A stretch of 64,000 bases of DNA from Tellurirhabdus bombi. GTDB taxonomy: Bacteria; Bacteroidota; Bacteroidia; Cytophagales; Spirosomataceae. Shown piece after piece: positions 35,960-44,237 of the stretch. Under the pieces are notes generated by a model. It was not told the origin of the DNA. It did no database searches and was given only the letters and a program-made list of their open reading frames with translations. How positions within the stretch are numbered: the first letter of the stretch is position 1; every line of letters starts with the position of its first letter. The stretch is taken from the NCBI RefSeq assembly GCF_021484805.1, contig NZ_CP090557.1, positions 980,501 to 1,044,500 on the forward strand. Reading direction: 5' to 3'. Made by a program: the position numbers and the translations under genes.

Positions 35960-38401
35960 ATGAAGCTGGCGGTTACAATAAGTTTATTTTTATCCTTACT
36001 CTTCTTTAATACTCTAGCACAAAATACCCATAAAATTAGTGGGTATGTTTATAAGCAGGGAAGTCGGGAAGCACTAAGCGACATCAATGTATATGCAGCA
36101 GAAAAACGGGTAGGAACTACGACGAATGCCGATGGGTATTTTTCTTTATCTCATCCGGCACAAGATAGCCTGCTTTTAACGTTTTCGGCTGTTGGTTACC
36201 AGACAGTAACCCAGTTGGTTTCTTTGAAGAAATCCGTGACACTTACGGTTTATTTGCCCGTTGGCCAGTTGCTTCGGGAAGTGGTGGTGCATGGCTCTTC
36301 CAAAAACAACACCAGCCTTCAGCAAATGAGCCGTATTGAAGTTCCCATTACGAAAGTAAGGCAGATCCCGGCGCTTCTGGGCGAGAAAGATGTGCTGAAG
36401 GTGCTTCAATTGCTCCCCGGCGTTCAGAAAGGTTCCGAAGGCAATGCTGGCATTTACGTCCGTGGCGGCGGCCCCGACCAGAACTTAATTCTCCTCGACG
36501 ACGCTGTTGTTTATAATCCAAGTCACTTATTAGGCTTCTTTTCGGCCTTTAATGGCGATGCTCTCGAAAAAGTATCGCTCACCAAAGGGGGCTTTCCCGC
36601 TCGTTTTGGCGGTCGGCTTTCGTCGGTGATCGAAGCGCAGATGAAAGAAGGAAGCCGCGACAGTTTACACGGCGAAGCCGGAATTGGACTGATTTCCTCG
36701 CGGCTAACGCTGGAAGGGCCGCTCTGGCGTCCTAAATCTGATGTTCCAGCCTCTTCTTTTCTGGTATCGGGCCGACGGACTTACTTTGACGTTGTTTCCC
36801 GCCCTTTTCTGAAATCCCCCGAAACTGGCGAAAGTCCAGCCCGCTCCTATTTTTACGACCTGAATGCCAAGCTGAGCTTTCACCTCAACGCCAACAATAA
36901 ATTAACCTGGAGCGGCTTTTTTGGCCAGGATCGGTTCTATAACCAGCGCGAATCGAACGACACCGAATTGGATGCCTCTATCGCCTGGAGCAATGCGACG
37001 AGTTCGCTGCGTTGGGAACACCGCTTTTCGGAACGTTTCTCGTCCAACTTGTCGCTGTTGTTTAGTCAGTACAAACTGGATGTATCCAACGAAGAAATTC
37101 TGGACAACAACGCCAACGAGCCTCCTTTTCAGCTCCGCTACCAGTCTGGCATCCGCGATTTTTCGCTGAAATACGCTCTGAATCTAGTTCATAACGAAAA
37201 GCTGCAATCCCGTTTTGGCTTTCAGAGTACGCACCACCGTTTTACACCAAGCGCCGTTGTGGAACAGGGTAACCTCCAGGGTTCTGTTTTGCCTTCATCG
37301 TCGATTGAAGCCATTGAGTCGGGGGTATATTTTGAGGAAACCTGGCAGCCCGTGGCGCGTTGGCAGCTAAATGGCGGTCTAAGGCTTAGTCATTATTTGG
37401 TTCTCAACGAGGACGATGCCAAAAACAGTCAATCGACCCAGTATCTTCGGCCAGAGCCTCGTTTCTCGACCACCTACTGGCTTCCCAAAAGTTGGGCGCT
37501 CAAGGCTTCGTATGCGCTGATGAATCAATACGTTCACCTGCTTTCCAATACGGGAGTAGGCCTGCCCGTTGACCTCTGGCTACCGTCTACAAGCTACATC
37601 AAGCCGCAGCAGTCACAACAATTTGTGTTTGGCTTGGCCAAAGATTTAAATCAGGCGGGTATTTTGTCGGGTACTACGCTAACGCTGGAAGGATACTACA
37701 AAGAGATGAAAAACATCCTGAGTTATGCCGAAGGAGCCAGCTTTCTCTCTCCCGACGAAACCGTTCCTAATTCATCCAGGCAATGGGAGGCCATCAGCAC
37801 GGCGGGGCGGGGTCGTTCTTACGGCGGTGAAGCTCTGTTACAGAAAGAAAATGGACGCTTATCGGGCTGGATCGGTTATACACTCTCGTGGACTATCTGG
37901 CAATTTCCGGAGCTAAACGGAGGCCGTCCTTTTTATCCGCGCTACGACCGTCGACACGATATTTCGGTGGTTGGTATTTATAAACTCAGACCCAGAATCA
38001 CGCTTTCAGCTACCTGGGTATACGGTACGGGCAACGCACTCATTTTACCGATCTCACGGTTTTCAGGTTACGAAAGTCGGCCACCAGTCGTTCGTGAAAA
38101 TCCCTCCCCGCTGGAAATACTTTTTGGCCCGGGCACTAACGCCAAGGTCTACAGCGAACGCAATACATTTCGGGCCGAACCTTACCACCGGATGGACGTA
38201 AGCCTACGGTTCTACAAGCGCAAACGCCGCCACGAACGCACCTGGGAAATCAGCGCATACAACGCTTATAACCGCAGAAATGCATTTTATTACTCCGTAG
38301 AAGGTAAACTCGACAGGCAGGATCGGCATTCCAGATCGGTCCTGTATCGTTATTCTGTGTTCCCGATTGTGCCTTCCGTTAGTTACAGCATAAAGTTCTG
38401 A
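35960..38401 (+). CDS. TonB-dependent receptor with carboxypeptidase-like domain (copy 2)
   Basis: An 813-aa paralogue of the receptor at 32471. Same order: signal peptide (ending TLAQ), ISGYVYKQGSREALSDINV domain, linker LREVVVHGSSKNN, plug with GEKDVLKVLQLLPGVQKG and YVRGGGPDQNLILLDDA, barrel ending SVSYSIKF. Barrel segments such as SYALMNQYVHLLSNTG are identical in the two copies, while the N-terminal signal region and linker differ, so the duplication is old enough for divergence. The start ATG is directly preceded by a hairpin. DUF4249 copy 2 follows after 2 nt. Confidence 0.93.
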   Translation: MKLAVTISLFLSLLFFNTLAQNTHKISGYVYKQGSREALSDINVYAAEKRVGTTTNADGYFSLSHPAQDSLLLTFSAVGYQTVTQLVSLKKSVTLTVYLPVGQLLREVVVHGSSKNNTSLQQMSRIEVPITKVRQIPALLGEKDVLKVLQLLPGVQKGSEGNAGIYVRGGGPDQNLILLDDAVVYNPSHLLGFFSAFNGDALEKVSLTKGGFPARFGGRLSSVIEAQMKEGSRDSLHGEAGIGLISSRLTLEGPLWRPKSDVPASSFLVSGRRTYFDVVSRPFLKSPETGESPARSYFYDLNAKLSFHLNANNKLTWSGFFGQDRFYNQRESNDTELDASIAWSNATSSLRWEHRFSERFSSNLSLLFSQYKLDVSNEEILDNNANEPPFQLRYQSGIRDFSLKYALNLVHNEKLQSRFGFQSTHHRFTPSAVVEQGNLQGSVLPSSSIEAIESGVYFEETWQPVARWQLNGGLRLSHYLVLNEDDAKNSQSTQYLRPEPRFSTTYWLPKSWALKASYALMNQYVHLLSNTGVGLPVDLWLPSTSYIKPQQSQQFVFGLAKDLNQAGILSGTTLTLEGYYKEMKNILSYAEGASFLSPDETVPNSSRQWEAISTAGRGRSYGGEALLQKENGRLSGWIGYTLSWTIWQFPELNGGRPFYPRYDRRHDISVVGIYKLRPRITLSATWVYGTGNALILPISRFSGYESRPPVVRENPSPLEILFGPGTNAKVYSERNTFRAEPYHRMDVSLRFYKRKRRHERTWEISAYNAYNRRNAFYYSVEGKLDRQDRHSRSVLYRYSVFPIVPSVSYSIKF

Positions 38402-38403
38402 TT

Positions 38404-39294
38404 ATGAATGTAAGCAGGTTATTTTTTATTCTAGCCCTATTTCTGGTTTCCTGCGAGGATCTCAAGCAGGAGGTAAATCTAGACGGCTTTTCAGACCAGA
38501 CGCCCCGTTTAGCCGTCGCCTGTTTTATTTCCCCACAGGACAGCGTCATTGCGGCCAAAGTAGTTCGAACCCGTTCTGTTTTTGATGATGAATCGTTGAG
38601 TTCGCTGGATATAACGGATGCAACGGTAAAGTTAACCAGCAGTGCCAAAACAGTCACCTTACCGTATGATGGCCGACGCGGTTATTACCGAATCAGTCCT
38701 CAACAGTTACCCATTTTGGCAGGACAAAGCTACACGTTAACGATTGAGACAAAAGATGGACAAAAAGCAGAAGCAAGCTGCACGGTGCCGCAGCCTGTAG
38801 CCCTGCAACGACTTGCTTTGGATTCGGTTAAAATGACCGAGGACGGTGTGGCCAAGAAGCGTTTTTTTGTGCGCTATTACTGGCAGGATGTAGCCGGGCA
38901 ACCTAATTACTACCAACCGGAGGGCGTCTTTTCACCTCAATGCCCGACTTGTCAGCCAACAACCTACCCGGTCTATTTTTCTGCAAGCCGTCTTTTTTAC
39001 ACGGATCAGGATGGCAGCAAGTCGAACTTTGAATCCGCTCCTGGTTACCTAGGGCCAGCCGTACCCGAGGAGGCAACGCTGCTCGGCACGAATTACCAAT
39101 CAGCTCTTATACGGGGTTCTCTCCTGCACGTTGATGAGAATTTTTACCGCTACCATGTCGCCCTCGACCAGCAGCGCCAGGCCGACAATAACCCTTTTGC
39201 CGAACCCGTTTTGATTCCCACTAACATCAAAGGTGGGCTGGGCTGCTTCGGTGCTTACAACCGTTCGACGGCTACGTTGACGGTCAGGCCTTAA
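38404..39294 (+). CDS. DUF4249 lipoprotein (copy 2)
   Basis: A 296-aa paralogue of the lipoprotein at 34927, with lipobox LVSC (Cys17), the strand AVACFISPQDSVIAAKV and the same ending NPFAEPVLIPTNIKGGLGCFGAYNRS. It contains an extra CPTC pair (about residue 180: SPQCPTCQPT) that copy 1 lacks; this could form a disulfide. It begins 2 nt after the second TonB receptor and presumably works with that receptor. Confidence 0.9.
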   Translation: MNVSRLFFILALFLVSCEDLKQEVNLDGFSDQTPRLAVACFISPQDSVIAAKVVRTRSVFDDESLSSLDITDATVKLTSSAKTVTLPYDGRRGYYRISPQQLPILAGQSYTLTIETKDGQKAEASCTVPQPVALQRLALDSVKMTEDGVAKKRFFVRYYWQDVAGQPNYYQPEGVFSPQCPTCQPTTYPVYFSASRLFYTDQDGSKSNFESAPGYLGPAVPEEATLLGTNYQSALIRGSLLHVDENFYRYHVALDQQRQADNNPFAEPVLIPTNIKGGLGCFGAYNRSTATLTVRP

Positions 39295-39315
39295 CCTGCG
39301 CCTTTTTTCAGGCAT

Positions 39316-39377
39316 AAAAAAATCGAATATTGACCAGGCAGGAGGTTTATACCCATCACCTTGGTCAATATTCGATT
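39316..39377 (-). terminator. Terminator of the DAHP synthase/chorismate mutase gene
   Basis: AATCGAATATTGACCA (39321-39336) and TGGTCAATATTCGATT (39362-39377) form a perfect 16-bp stem with a 25-nt loop. The A-run at 39316-39322 reads as a T-run on the minus strand. It also lies just after the rightward DUF4249 gene. Confidence 0.8.
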
Positions 39378-39396
39378 GATTGCCTTACGCCTTTGG

Positions 39397-40500
39397 TTAA
39401 GCGTTCTGCGTATTGCTATTCATGAGTTCGGTCTGTTTCCGGATCGACTCCATGTGAATAATCTTGAAGATTTCTTCGACTAATTCAGGGTATAAGCCCA
39501 TTTTCTTAGCCTGCTTAGAACGGCTTTCGTGCAGTTCTTTCCAACGATCAGGCTGGAAGATCGTTACGTTGTTTTCGCGCTTGTATTCGGCCAGTTTTTC
39601 AACCAACGCCATCCGAGCGGCCAGCATTTCAACCAGTTGCCGGTCAACGTTGTCGATGGTCGCGCGGATTTGCTCCAGTGCACCTTTGAACTCCACGTTG
39701 GACGATTCAACTTTCCGGATTTGCAATTGATCCAACATCTCTCCGAAATGCACGGGCGTTAGCTGCTGGGCAGCATCACTCCACGCATTGTCCGGGTCAA
39801 TATGCGACTCAACGATCAAACCGTCGTAGTTCAAATCCATCGACATTTGAGACAGTTCCTGTAGGTAAGCCCGCTTACCTGCCATGTGGCTTGGATCGCC
39901 AATAACCGGCAAATTCGGGAACATATCTTTCAGTTCAATGGCTAGCTGCCACAAGGGAATGTTGCGGTATTTGCTGGTTTCTCCCGTCGAAAAGCCCCGG
40001 TGAATAGCGGCCAGTTTCGTGATACCGGCTCCGGCAATTCGCTCGAAAGCTCCAACCCAAAGTGCTAAATCCGGGTTAACAGGATTTTTGATCAGCACAG
40101 GAACGTCAACTCCACGCAGCGCATCCGCAATTTCCTGCACGTTAAACGGGTTAACAGTTGTCCGGGCACCTATCCACAAGATATCCACACCGTACTTCAG
40201 CGCCAGTTCAATATGCTCAGGTGTTGCAACCTCAACAGCTACCGGCAAGCCAGTTTCTGCTTTTGCCCGCTGAAGCCACGGAAGCGCCTTTTCGCCCTGG
40301 CCTTCAAAACTACCTGGCCGGGTACGAGGCTTCCATACACCTGCCCGTAGGACATGTACGGCATTCAGGCTCGCCAATTGGCGGGCGGTTTCAACCACTT
40401 GCTCCTCTGTTTCGGCGCTACAGGGGCCAGAAATAATCAGGGGTTTGCCATTCGTTTCGATCCAGCTATTCAGTGGCAGGACCTCTAAAGTGGGCTTCAT
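39397..40500 (-). CDS. Bifunctional DAHP synthase/chorismate mutase (AroQ type)
   Basis: A 367-aa fusion. Residues 1 to about 255 are DAHP synthase, joining phosphoenolpyruvate and erythrose 4-phosphate in the first shikimate step, with ISGPCSAE, LRAGVWKPRTRPGSFEG and AIHRGFS; the late GDPSHMAGKR is also typical. From about 270 a chorismate mutase type II helical domain follows, with IDNVDRQLVEMLAARMALV, Lys-rich YKRENN and a C-terminal helix. Bacteroidota commonly use this fusion for phenylalanine and tyrosine synthesis, often with feedback control by the mutase domain. Some relatives have the mutase domain N-terminal; here it is C-terminal. Confidence 0.95.
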   Translation of the reverse strand: MKPTLEVLPLNSWIETNGKPLIISGPCSAETEEQVVETARQLASLNAVHVLRAGVWKPRTRPGSFEGQGEKALPWLQRAKAETGLPVAVEVATPEHIELALKYGVDILWIGARTTVNPFNVQEIADALRGVDVPVLIKNPVNPDLALWVGAFERIAGAGITKLAAIHRGFSTGETSKYRNIPLWQLAIELKDMFPNLPVIGDPSHMAGKRAYLQELSQMSMDLNYDGLIVESHIDPDNAWSDAAQQLTPVHFGEMLDQLQIRKVESSNVEFKGALEQIRATIDNVDRQLVEMLAARMALVEKLAEYKRENNVTIFQPDRWKELHESRSKQAKKMGLYPELVEEIFKIIHMESIRKQTELMNSNTQNA

Positions 40501-40607
40501 AGACTACTAGATTCAGAATTATTCTAACATTTACTCTATTAATACTATCGGGAACTTTTGTGCCTATTTTTTTGGTATAAAAAAGAGGAAAGTCACTGTT
40601 TATCAGC

Positions 40608-40615
40608 TAAATTTG
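40608..40615 (+). promoter_or_regulatory. Candidate -7 element for proline dehydrogenase
   Basis: TAAATTTG matches TAnnTTTG and lies 168 nt before the start codon, leaving room for a structured leader. No TTTG occurs at the -33 position. Confidence 0.35.
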
Positions 40616-40660
40616 CCTCCCCGAATTGCACTTATAACAAACGACTCAAAAAACAAGTTT

Positions 40661-40757
40661 ATGTATCGTCTGTTCGGTATTCCAAAAAGTATTGATAACT
40701 TTCGACTGCCAGGCTGAAACGCCGGATTACCGGTAAGTCTGACAGCTTTTGGAATAC
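40661..40757 (+). promoter_or_regulatory. Structured leader with an 18-codon frame before proline dehydrogenase
   Basis: GTATTCCAAAA (40677-40687) pairs with TTTTGGAATAC (40747-40757), an 11-bp stem enclosing a smaller CCGG-ATTA-CCGG hairpin. The stem's left arm lies inside an open frame 40661-40717 (MYRLFGIPKSIDNFRLPG), which contains two Pro codons. This could be an attenuation-type leader, but translation and regulation are unproven. Confidence 0.35.
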
Positions 40758-40783
40758 AGAAATCGGTACAAAAGACAGTAACT

Positions 40784-42034
40784 ATGTCAAACCGAAGCAC
40801 ATCTTCTATGCTTACGTCCACTCAACGGGCCTCTGGTGTAAAGCCCATTTCTTTTGAGGACACGTCTATTGCCTTTGCTTCCCAATCCGACAGGAAACTT
40901 CGTAAAACATTCTGGCTTTTTGCGTTGATGAATAAAGGATGGCTTGTAAAGGTAGGGACTTTTTTTATCAAAATAGCTCTACGACTTCAACTCCCTATAA
41001 AAAAGCTCATTAAAGGTACTATTTTCGAGCAATTTTGTGGGGGCGAAACGATTCGGGATTGCGAGAAGACAATTCAGACCCTGCATACTGCCCACATCGG
41101 AACCATCCTGGATTATTCGGTTGAAGGTGAGGAAAACGAAAAAAGCTTCGACGATACAGTACAGGAAATTCTGCGGACTATTGAGCGCGCCAGCGAATCA
41201 ACCGATATACCGTTCTCTGTTTTCAAGGTAACGGGTCTGGCTACGACGGATTTACTGGAAAAGGTGCAGAATGGGGCTTCATTAACCGATCAGGAACAAA
41301 CCGCTTACGAGCGTCTGCGCCAGCGCGTTGACCAGCTTTGCCGCCGGGCTTACGAACGCAACGTCCGCATTTTCTTCGACGCCGAAGAAAGCTGGATTCA
41401 GGATACCATCGACCAGTTATCCTACGAAATGATGGATCGCTACAACCATGACCGATGCATTGTTTACAATACCTTTCAGTTGTATCGCTGGGAAAGTCTC
41501 GATCACTTGAAAAAAGAAACCGAGGTTGCCCGGAAAAAAGGCTATTTGCTGGGAGCTAAACTGGTGCGGGGGGCTTATATTGAGAAAGAGCGCCTGCGGG
41601 CTCACGAAGAAGAATACCAGGATCCAATTCACCTGACTAAGGAAGACACGGACCGTGATTTCAATCTGGCCATTGATTTCTGCCTGGAAAACCGCACTAT
41701 TGTCTCGATCTGTTTGGGTACGCACAATGAATACAGCTGTCAGTACTGCGTGCAGCGGATGGAGGAATTGGGAATTGCTCCCGGCGACTCGCACATTTGG
41801 TTTGCCCAGTTGCTGGGCATGAGCGACAATATTTCGTTCAATCTGGCGAGTGCGGGTTATAACGTAGCGAAATATGTTCCTTACGGGCCGGTTGAGTCGG
41901 TTATGCCGTATCTGTTCCGCCGGGCTGAGGAAAACAAATCGATTGCCGGTCAAAGCAGTCGCGAATATTTGTTGATAAAAGACGAATTACTCCGCCGGAA
42001 AGGGTGCTGCCTCGCGCCAGCGAATCAGGCTTGA
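40784..42034 (+). CDS. Proline dehydrogenase
   Basis: A 416-aa FAD enzyme that oxidises proline to pyrroline-5-carboxylate, the first step of proline breakdown, probably membrane-associated and feeding electrons to quinone. Late motifs are clear: GAKLVRGAYIEKER, SICLGTHNEY, WFAQLLGMSDNISFNLA and YVPYGPVESVMPYLFRRAEEN. It is monofunctional, lacking the P5C dehydrogenase part of PutA. The start could be 40784 or the nearby ATG at 40808. A structured leader precedes it. Confidence 0.95.
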   Translation: MSNRSTSSMLTSTQRASGVKPISFEDTSIAFASQSDRKLRKTFWLFALMNKGWLVKVGTFFIKIALRLQLPIKKLIKGTIFEQFCGGETIRDCEKTIQTLHTAHIGTILDYSVEGEENEKSFDDTVQEILRTIERASESTDIPFSVFKVTGLATTDLLEKVQNGASLTDQEQTAYERLRQRVDQLCRRAYERNVRIFFDAEESWIQDTIDQLSYEMMDRYNHDRCIVYNTFQLYRWESLDHLKKETEVARKKGYLLGAKLVRGAYIEKERLRAHEEEYQDPIHLTKEDTDRDFNLAIDFCLENRTIVSICLGTHNEYSCQYCVQRMEELGIAPGDSHIWFAQLLGMSDNISFNLASAGYNVAKYVPYGPVESVMPYLFRRAEENKSIAGQSSREYLLIKDELLRRKGCCLAPANQA

Positions 42035-42133
42035 CAGCGGATAATTCTTGTGTATTCCATCGAATTGTTGGGCCGTTTAATTGGTCTGGGATAACTGACC
42101 GATTAGATAGTCCAATGGTTCGATGATTTTTTT

Positions 42134-42141
42134 TATTTTTG
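42134..42141 (+). promoter_or_regulatory. Candidate -7 element for lspA
   Basis: TATTTTTG matches TAnnTTTG, 6 nt before the ATG at 42148. If used, the mRNA would be leaderless or nearly so. No TTTG is found at the usual -33 spacing. Confidence 0.3.
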
Positions 42142-42147
42142 CGAATT

Positions 42148-42933
42148 ATGATCAAGAAAAGCCCATTAAAATATTTACTGTTGTGCATTGCATTAATTGC
42201 GCTGGACCAGGCTGTGAAGTTGTTAGTGCATTTTAATATGGAATTAGGCTTTCCGGGTCAAATTCGGTTAGTGGGCGATTGGTTAAAACTGCATTACGTT
42301 CTGAATCCTGGAATGGCCTTTGGCATGCAGCTAGGTCATGAATACGGCAAATTAATGCTGAGTGTCTTTCGGCTGCTGGCCATGGGCGGTATCGGCTGGT
42401 ACCTTGTTCATCTGGCGCGGCGCGGCGCTCCCGACGGACTTTTGTGGGCCATGTCTATGATTTTGGCCGGTGCCGTTGGTAATGTCATCGACAGCACTTT
42501 TTATGGCGTTTTTCTTGATAATGCGCCTTTTGGCGCGCCTACTCCTTGGTTCCATGGCCAAGTTATCGACATGGTCTTTGTCGATATTTGGGAAGGCTTT
42601 ATCCCAGAATGGGTACCAGTATGGGGTGGTCAGTATTACTCAACCCCGATTTTCAATATCGCCGACTCCTGCATTTTCGTGGGTGTTTGTATTATTCTGT
42701 TTTTCCAACGCAGATTCTTCCATGATCAGTCGGAAGAAGAAGGGCTGCTACCGGAAGACCCCTCACAGGGCGAAGCGGCTGTTTTACCGACGTCTGACAT
42801 GGATAACGAATTTCCTGAAGCAGGGCAGTCCAACAACACAAGCAGTACGGATCCTCACACGGTTGCTCATACCGATTCCGAGGAGAAGCGGGCACCTCGT
42901 CCAGGCTCATCGGATGCAACGCCCCTTAGCTGA
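42148..42933 (+). CDS. lspA: Lipoprotein signal peptidase II
   Basis: A 261-aa inner membrane aspartyl protease that cleaves the signal peptide of prolipoproteins; it would process the many lipobox proteins in this window. Four helices and the catalytic Asp motifs are present: VGNVIDS and FNIADSCI. The protein has about 80 extra residues over the E. coli enzyme: an insertion between the two Asp motifs (WHGQ/WEGF region) common in Bacteroidota, and a hydrophilic acidic C-terminal tail of about 60 residues rich in Ser, Glu and Pro. The ATG at 42148 (MIKKSPLKY) is chosen over a TTG three codons upstream. Confidence 0.95.
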   Translation: MIKKSPLKYLLLCIALIALDQAVKLLVHFNMELGFPGQIRLVGDWLKLHYVLNPGMAFGMQLGHEYGKLMLSVFRLLAMGGIGWYLVHLARRGAPDGLLWAMSMILAGAVGNVIDSTFYGVFLDNAPFGAPTPWFHGQVIDMVFVDIWEGFIPEWVPVWGGQYYSTPIFNIADSCIFVGVCIILFFQRRFFHDQSEEEGLLPEDPSQGEAAVLPTSDMDNEFPEAGQSNNTSSTDPHTVAHTDSEEKRAPRPGSSDATPLS

Positions 42934-43005
42934 ATTCTAACTCTTTAGCTCGTAAAAAATAACCCTTCTGCGCTTTTCGCGTTTAGTAGGCAGCACTAAA
43001 CACTT

Positions 43006-44196
43006 GTGTTTGCCTTGAAACGTTCTGTAAAAATTATTCTGGCTTTTGCTGTCCTGCTGATCATCGCTCGTCTACTACTGCCCTATTTTGTGAAGCAGTA
43101 TGTGAATAAGATGCTCGCTGACATGGGCGCTTATACGGGTCGAATTGAAGATGTTAACATTGCGTTGATTCGTGGTGCCTATCAGATCAAAGACCTTCGC
43201 ATCCGGAAAATCAACGGAAAAATTAAAGAACCTTTCATTTATATTCCTACTACCGAGCTCTCGGTAGAATGGCCCGCTCTACTAAAAGGCGCTCTAGTTG
43301 GCGAAGTAGAATTTTACCGGCCTGAGTTGAATTTTGCCTTTAGTAATGACGAGGAAACCAGCCAAACGGGTAAAGAAGTTGATTGGACGGAATTGGTAAA
43401 AGACATCATGCCCATCAAAATCAACCGTTTAGCGGTTTACAACGGGAAACTGGATTTACTCAATCTGTTTCAGGTCTCTGACACGAATTTATCCCTGCAA
43501 AACTTTGAGGCGGAGATCAAGAACATCCGAAATGTAGACGACAAGCAATCCAAACTTCCCTCGCCTGTGGTTGCTTCGGGCGACGTACCCGGCTGGGGCG
43601 GCATCATGAAGCTCAACGCCGACATGAATATCCTGAAACAGTTACCGGATTTCAATTATAACCTGAGTTTTGATAAACTTCAGCTCACCAAACTAAATTC
43701 GTTAGCGCGCGAATACGGCAATATAGACTTTGAGGCAGGAACCATAAGTGTTTATAGCGAGATGGTTATGTTGGATGGGAAATTGGTGGGATACCTCAAA
43801 CCCCTCACGAAGGGGATGAAGATCTTTAAGCTGAAAGAAGAAGGCGAGAAGCGAAGCGTTGGCCGATTCTTTACCGAGCTACTGGCCGAGGGGGGCGCTG
43901 AAGTCCTGGAAAATCAAAAGCGCGATCAGGTGGCTACCCGCATTCCGCTGGAAGGCCATGTTAACAACGTTAAAACCAATTTTTGGCCAATTCTTTTTGG
44001 GGTCTTACGCAATGCTTATGTCAAAGCGTTCAACGAGGAATTTGATAACTCGGTGACCGTTAAAGACGCATTGAAAACCATTAAAAGCGACTTCAAGGCC
44101 AAACGCCAGGAGCGGAAAGCGGAACGAAAAGAGAAACGCGCCGAACGCAAAAAAGAGCGGCAACGCAAGCGGGAAGAGCGGAAAAAAGATAAGTGA
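43006..44196 (+). CDS. AsmA/DUF748-like envelope protein with basic tail
   Basis: A 396-aa protein with a single N-terminal membrane helix (ILAFAVLLIIARLLLPYFV) and a beta-rich body (IEDVNIALIRGAYQIKDLRI, LSVEWPALLKGALVGEVEFY) that resembles the DUF748/AsmA group of bridge-like envelope proteins. The last 35 residues are almost pure Lys, Arg and Glu. No ATG exists at the N-terminus: GTG at 43006 or TTG at 43015 (giving MKRSVKII) are both plausible. It follows lspA by 72 nt. Confidence 0.75.
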   Translation: MFALKRSVKIILAFAVLLIIARLLLPYFVKQYVNKMLADMGAYTGRIEDVNIALIRGAYQIKDLRIRKINGKIKEPFIYIPTTELSVEWPALLKGALVGEVEFYRPELNFAFSNDEETSQTGKEVDWTELVKDIMPIKINRLAVYNGKLDLLNLFQVSDTNLSLQNFEAEIKNIRNVDDKQSKLPSPVVASGDVPGWGGIMKLNADMNILKQLPDFNYNLSFDKLQLTKLNSLAREYGNIDFEAGTISVYSEMVMLDGKLVGYLKPLTKGMKIFKLKEEGEKRSVGRFFTELLAEGGAEVLENQKRDQVATRIPLEGHVNNVKTNFWPILFGVLRNAYVKAFNEEFDNSVTVKDALKTIKSDFKAKRQERKAERKEKRAERKKERQRKREERKKDK

Positions 44197-44227
44197 TCAG
44201 CCAGTTAGGTTTGTCCAACTGGCTGAT
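44196..44227. terminator. Hairpin between convergent genes
   Basis: ATCAGCCAGTT (44196-44206) pairs with AACTGGCTGAT (44217-44227), starting at the stop codon of the AsmA-like gene and ending 10 nt from the end of the convergent DUF2264 gene. No T-run. Confidence 0.55.
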
Positions 44228-44237
44228 GAGCCGTAAT

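Noticed and set aside
41417-41953. 178-codon frame on the minus strand
   Set aside because: Antisense to proline dehydrogenase; no signal, motif or start context of its own.
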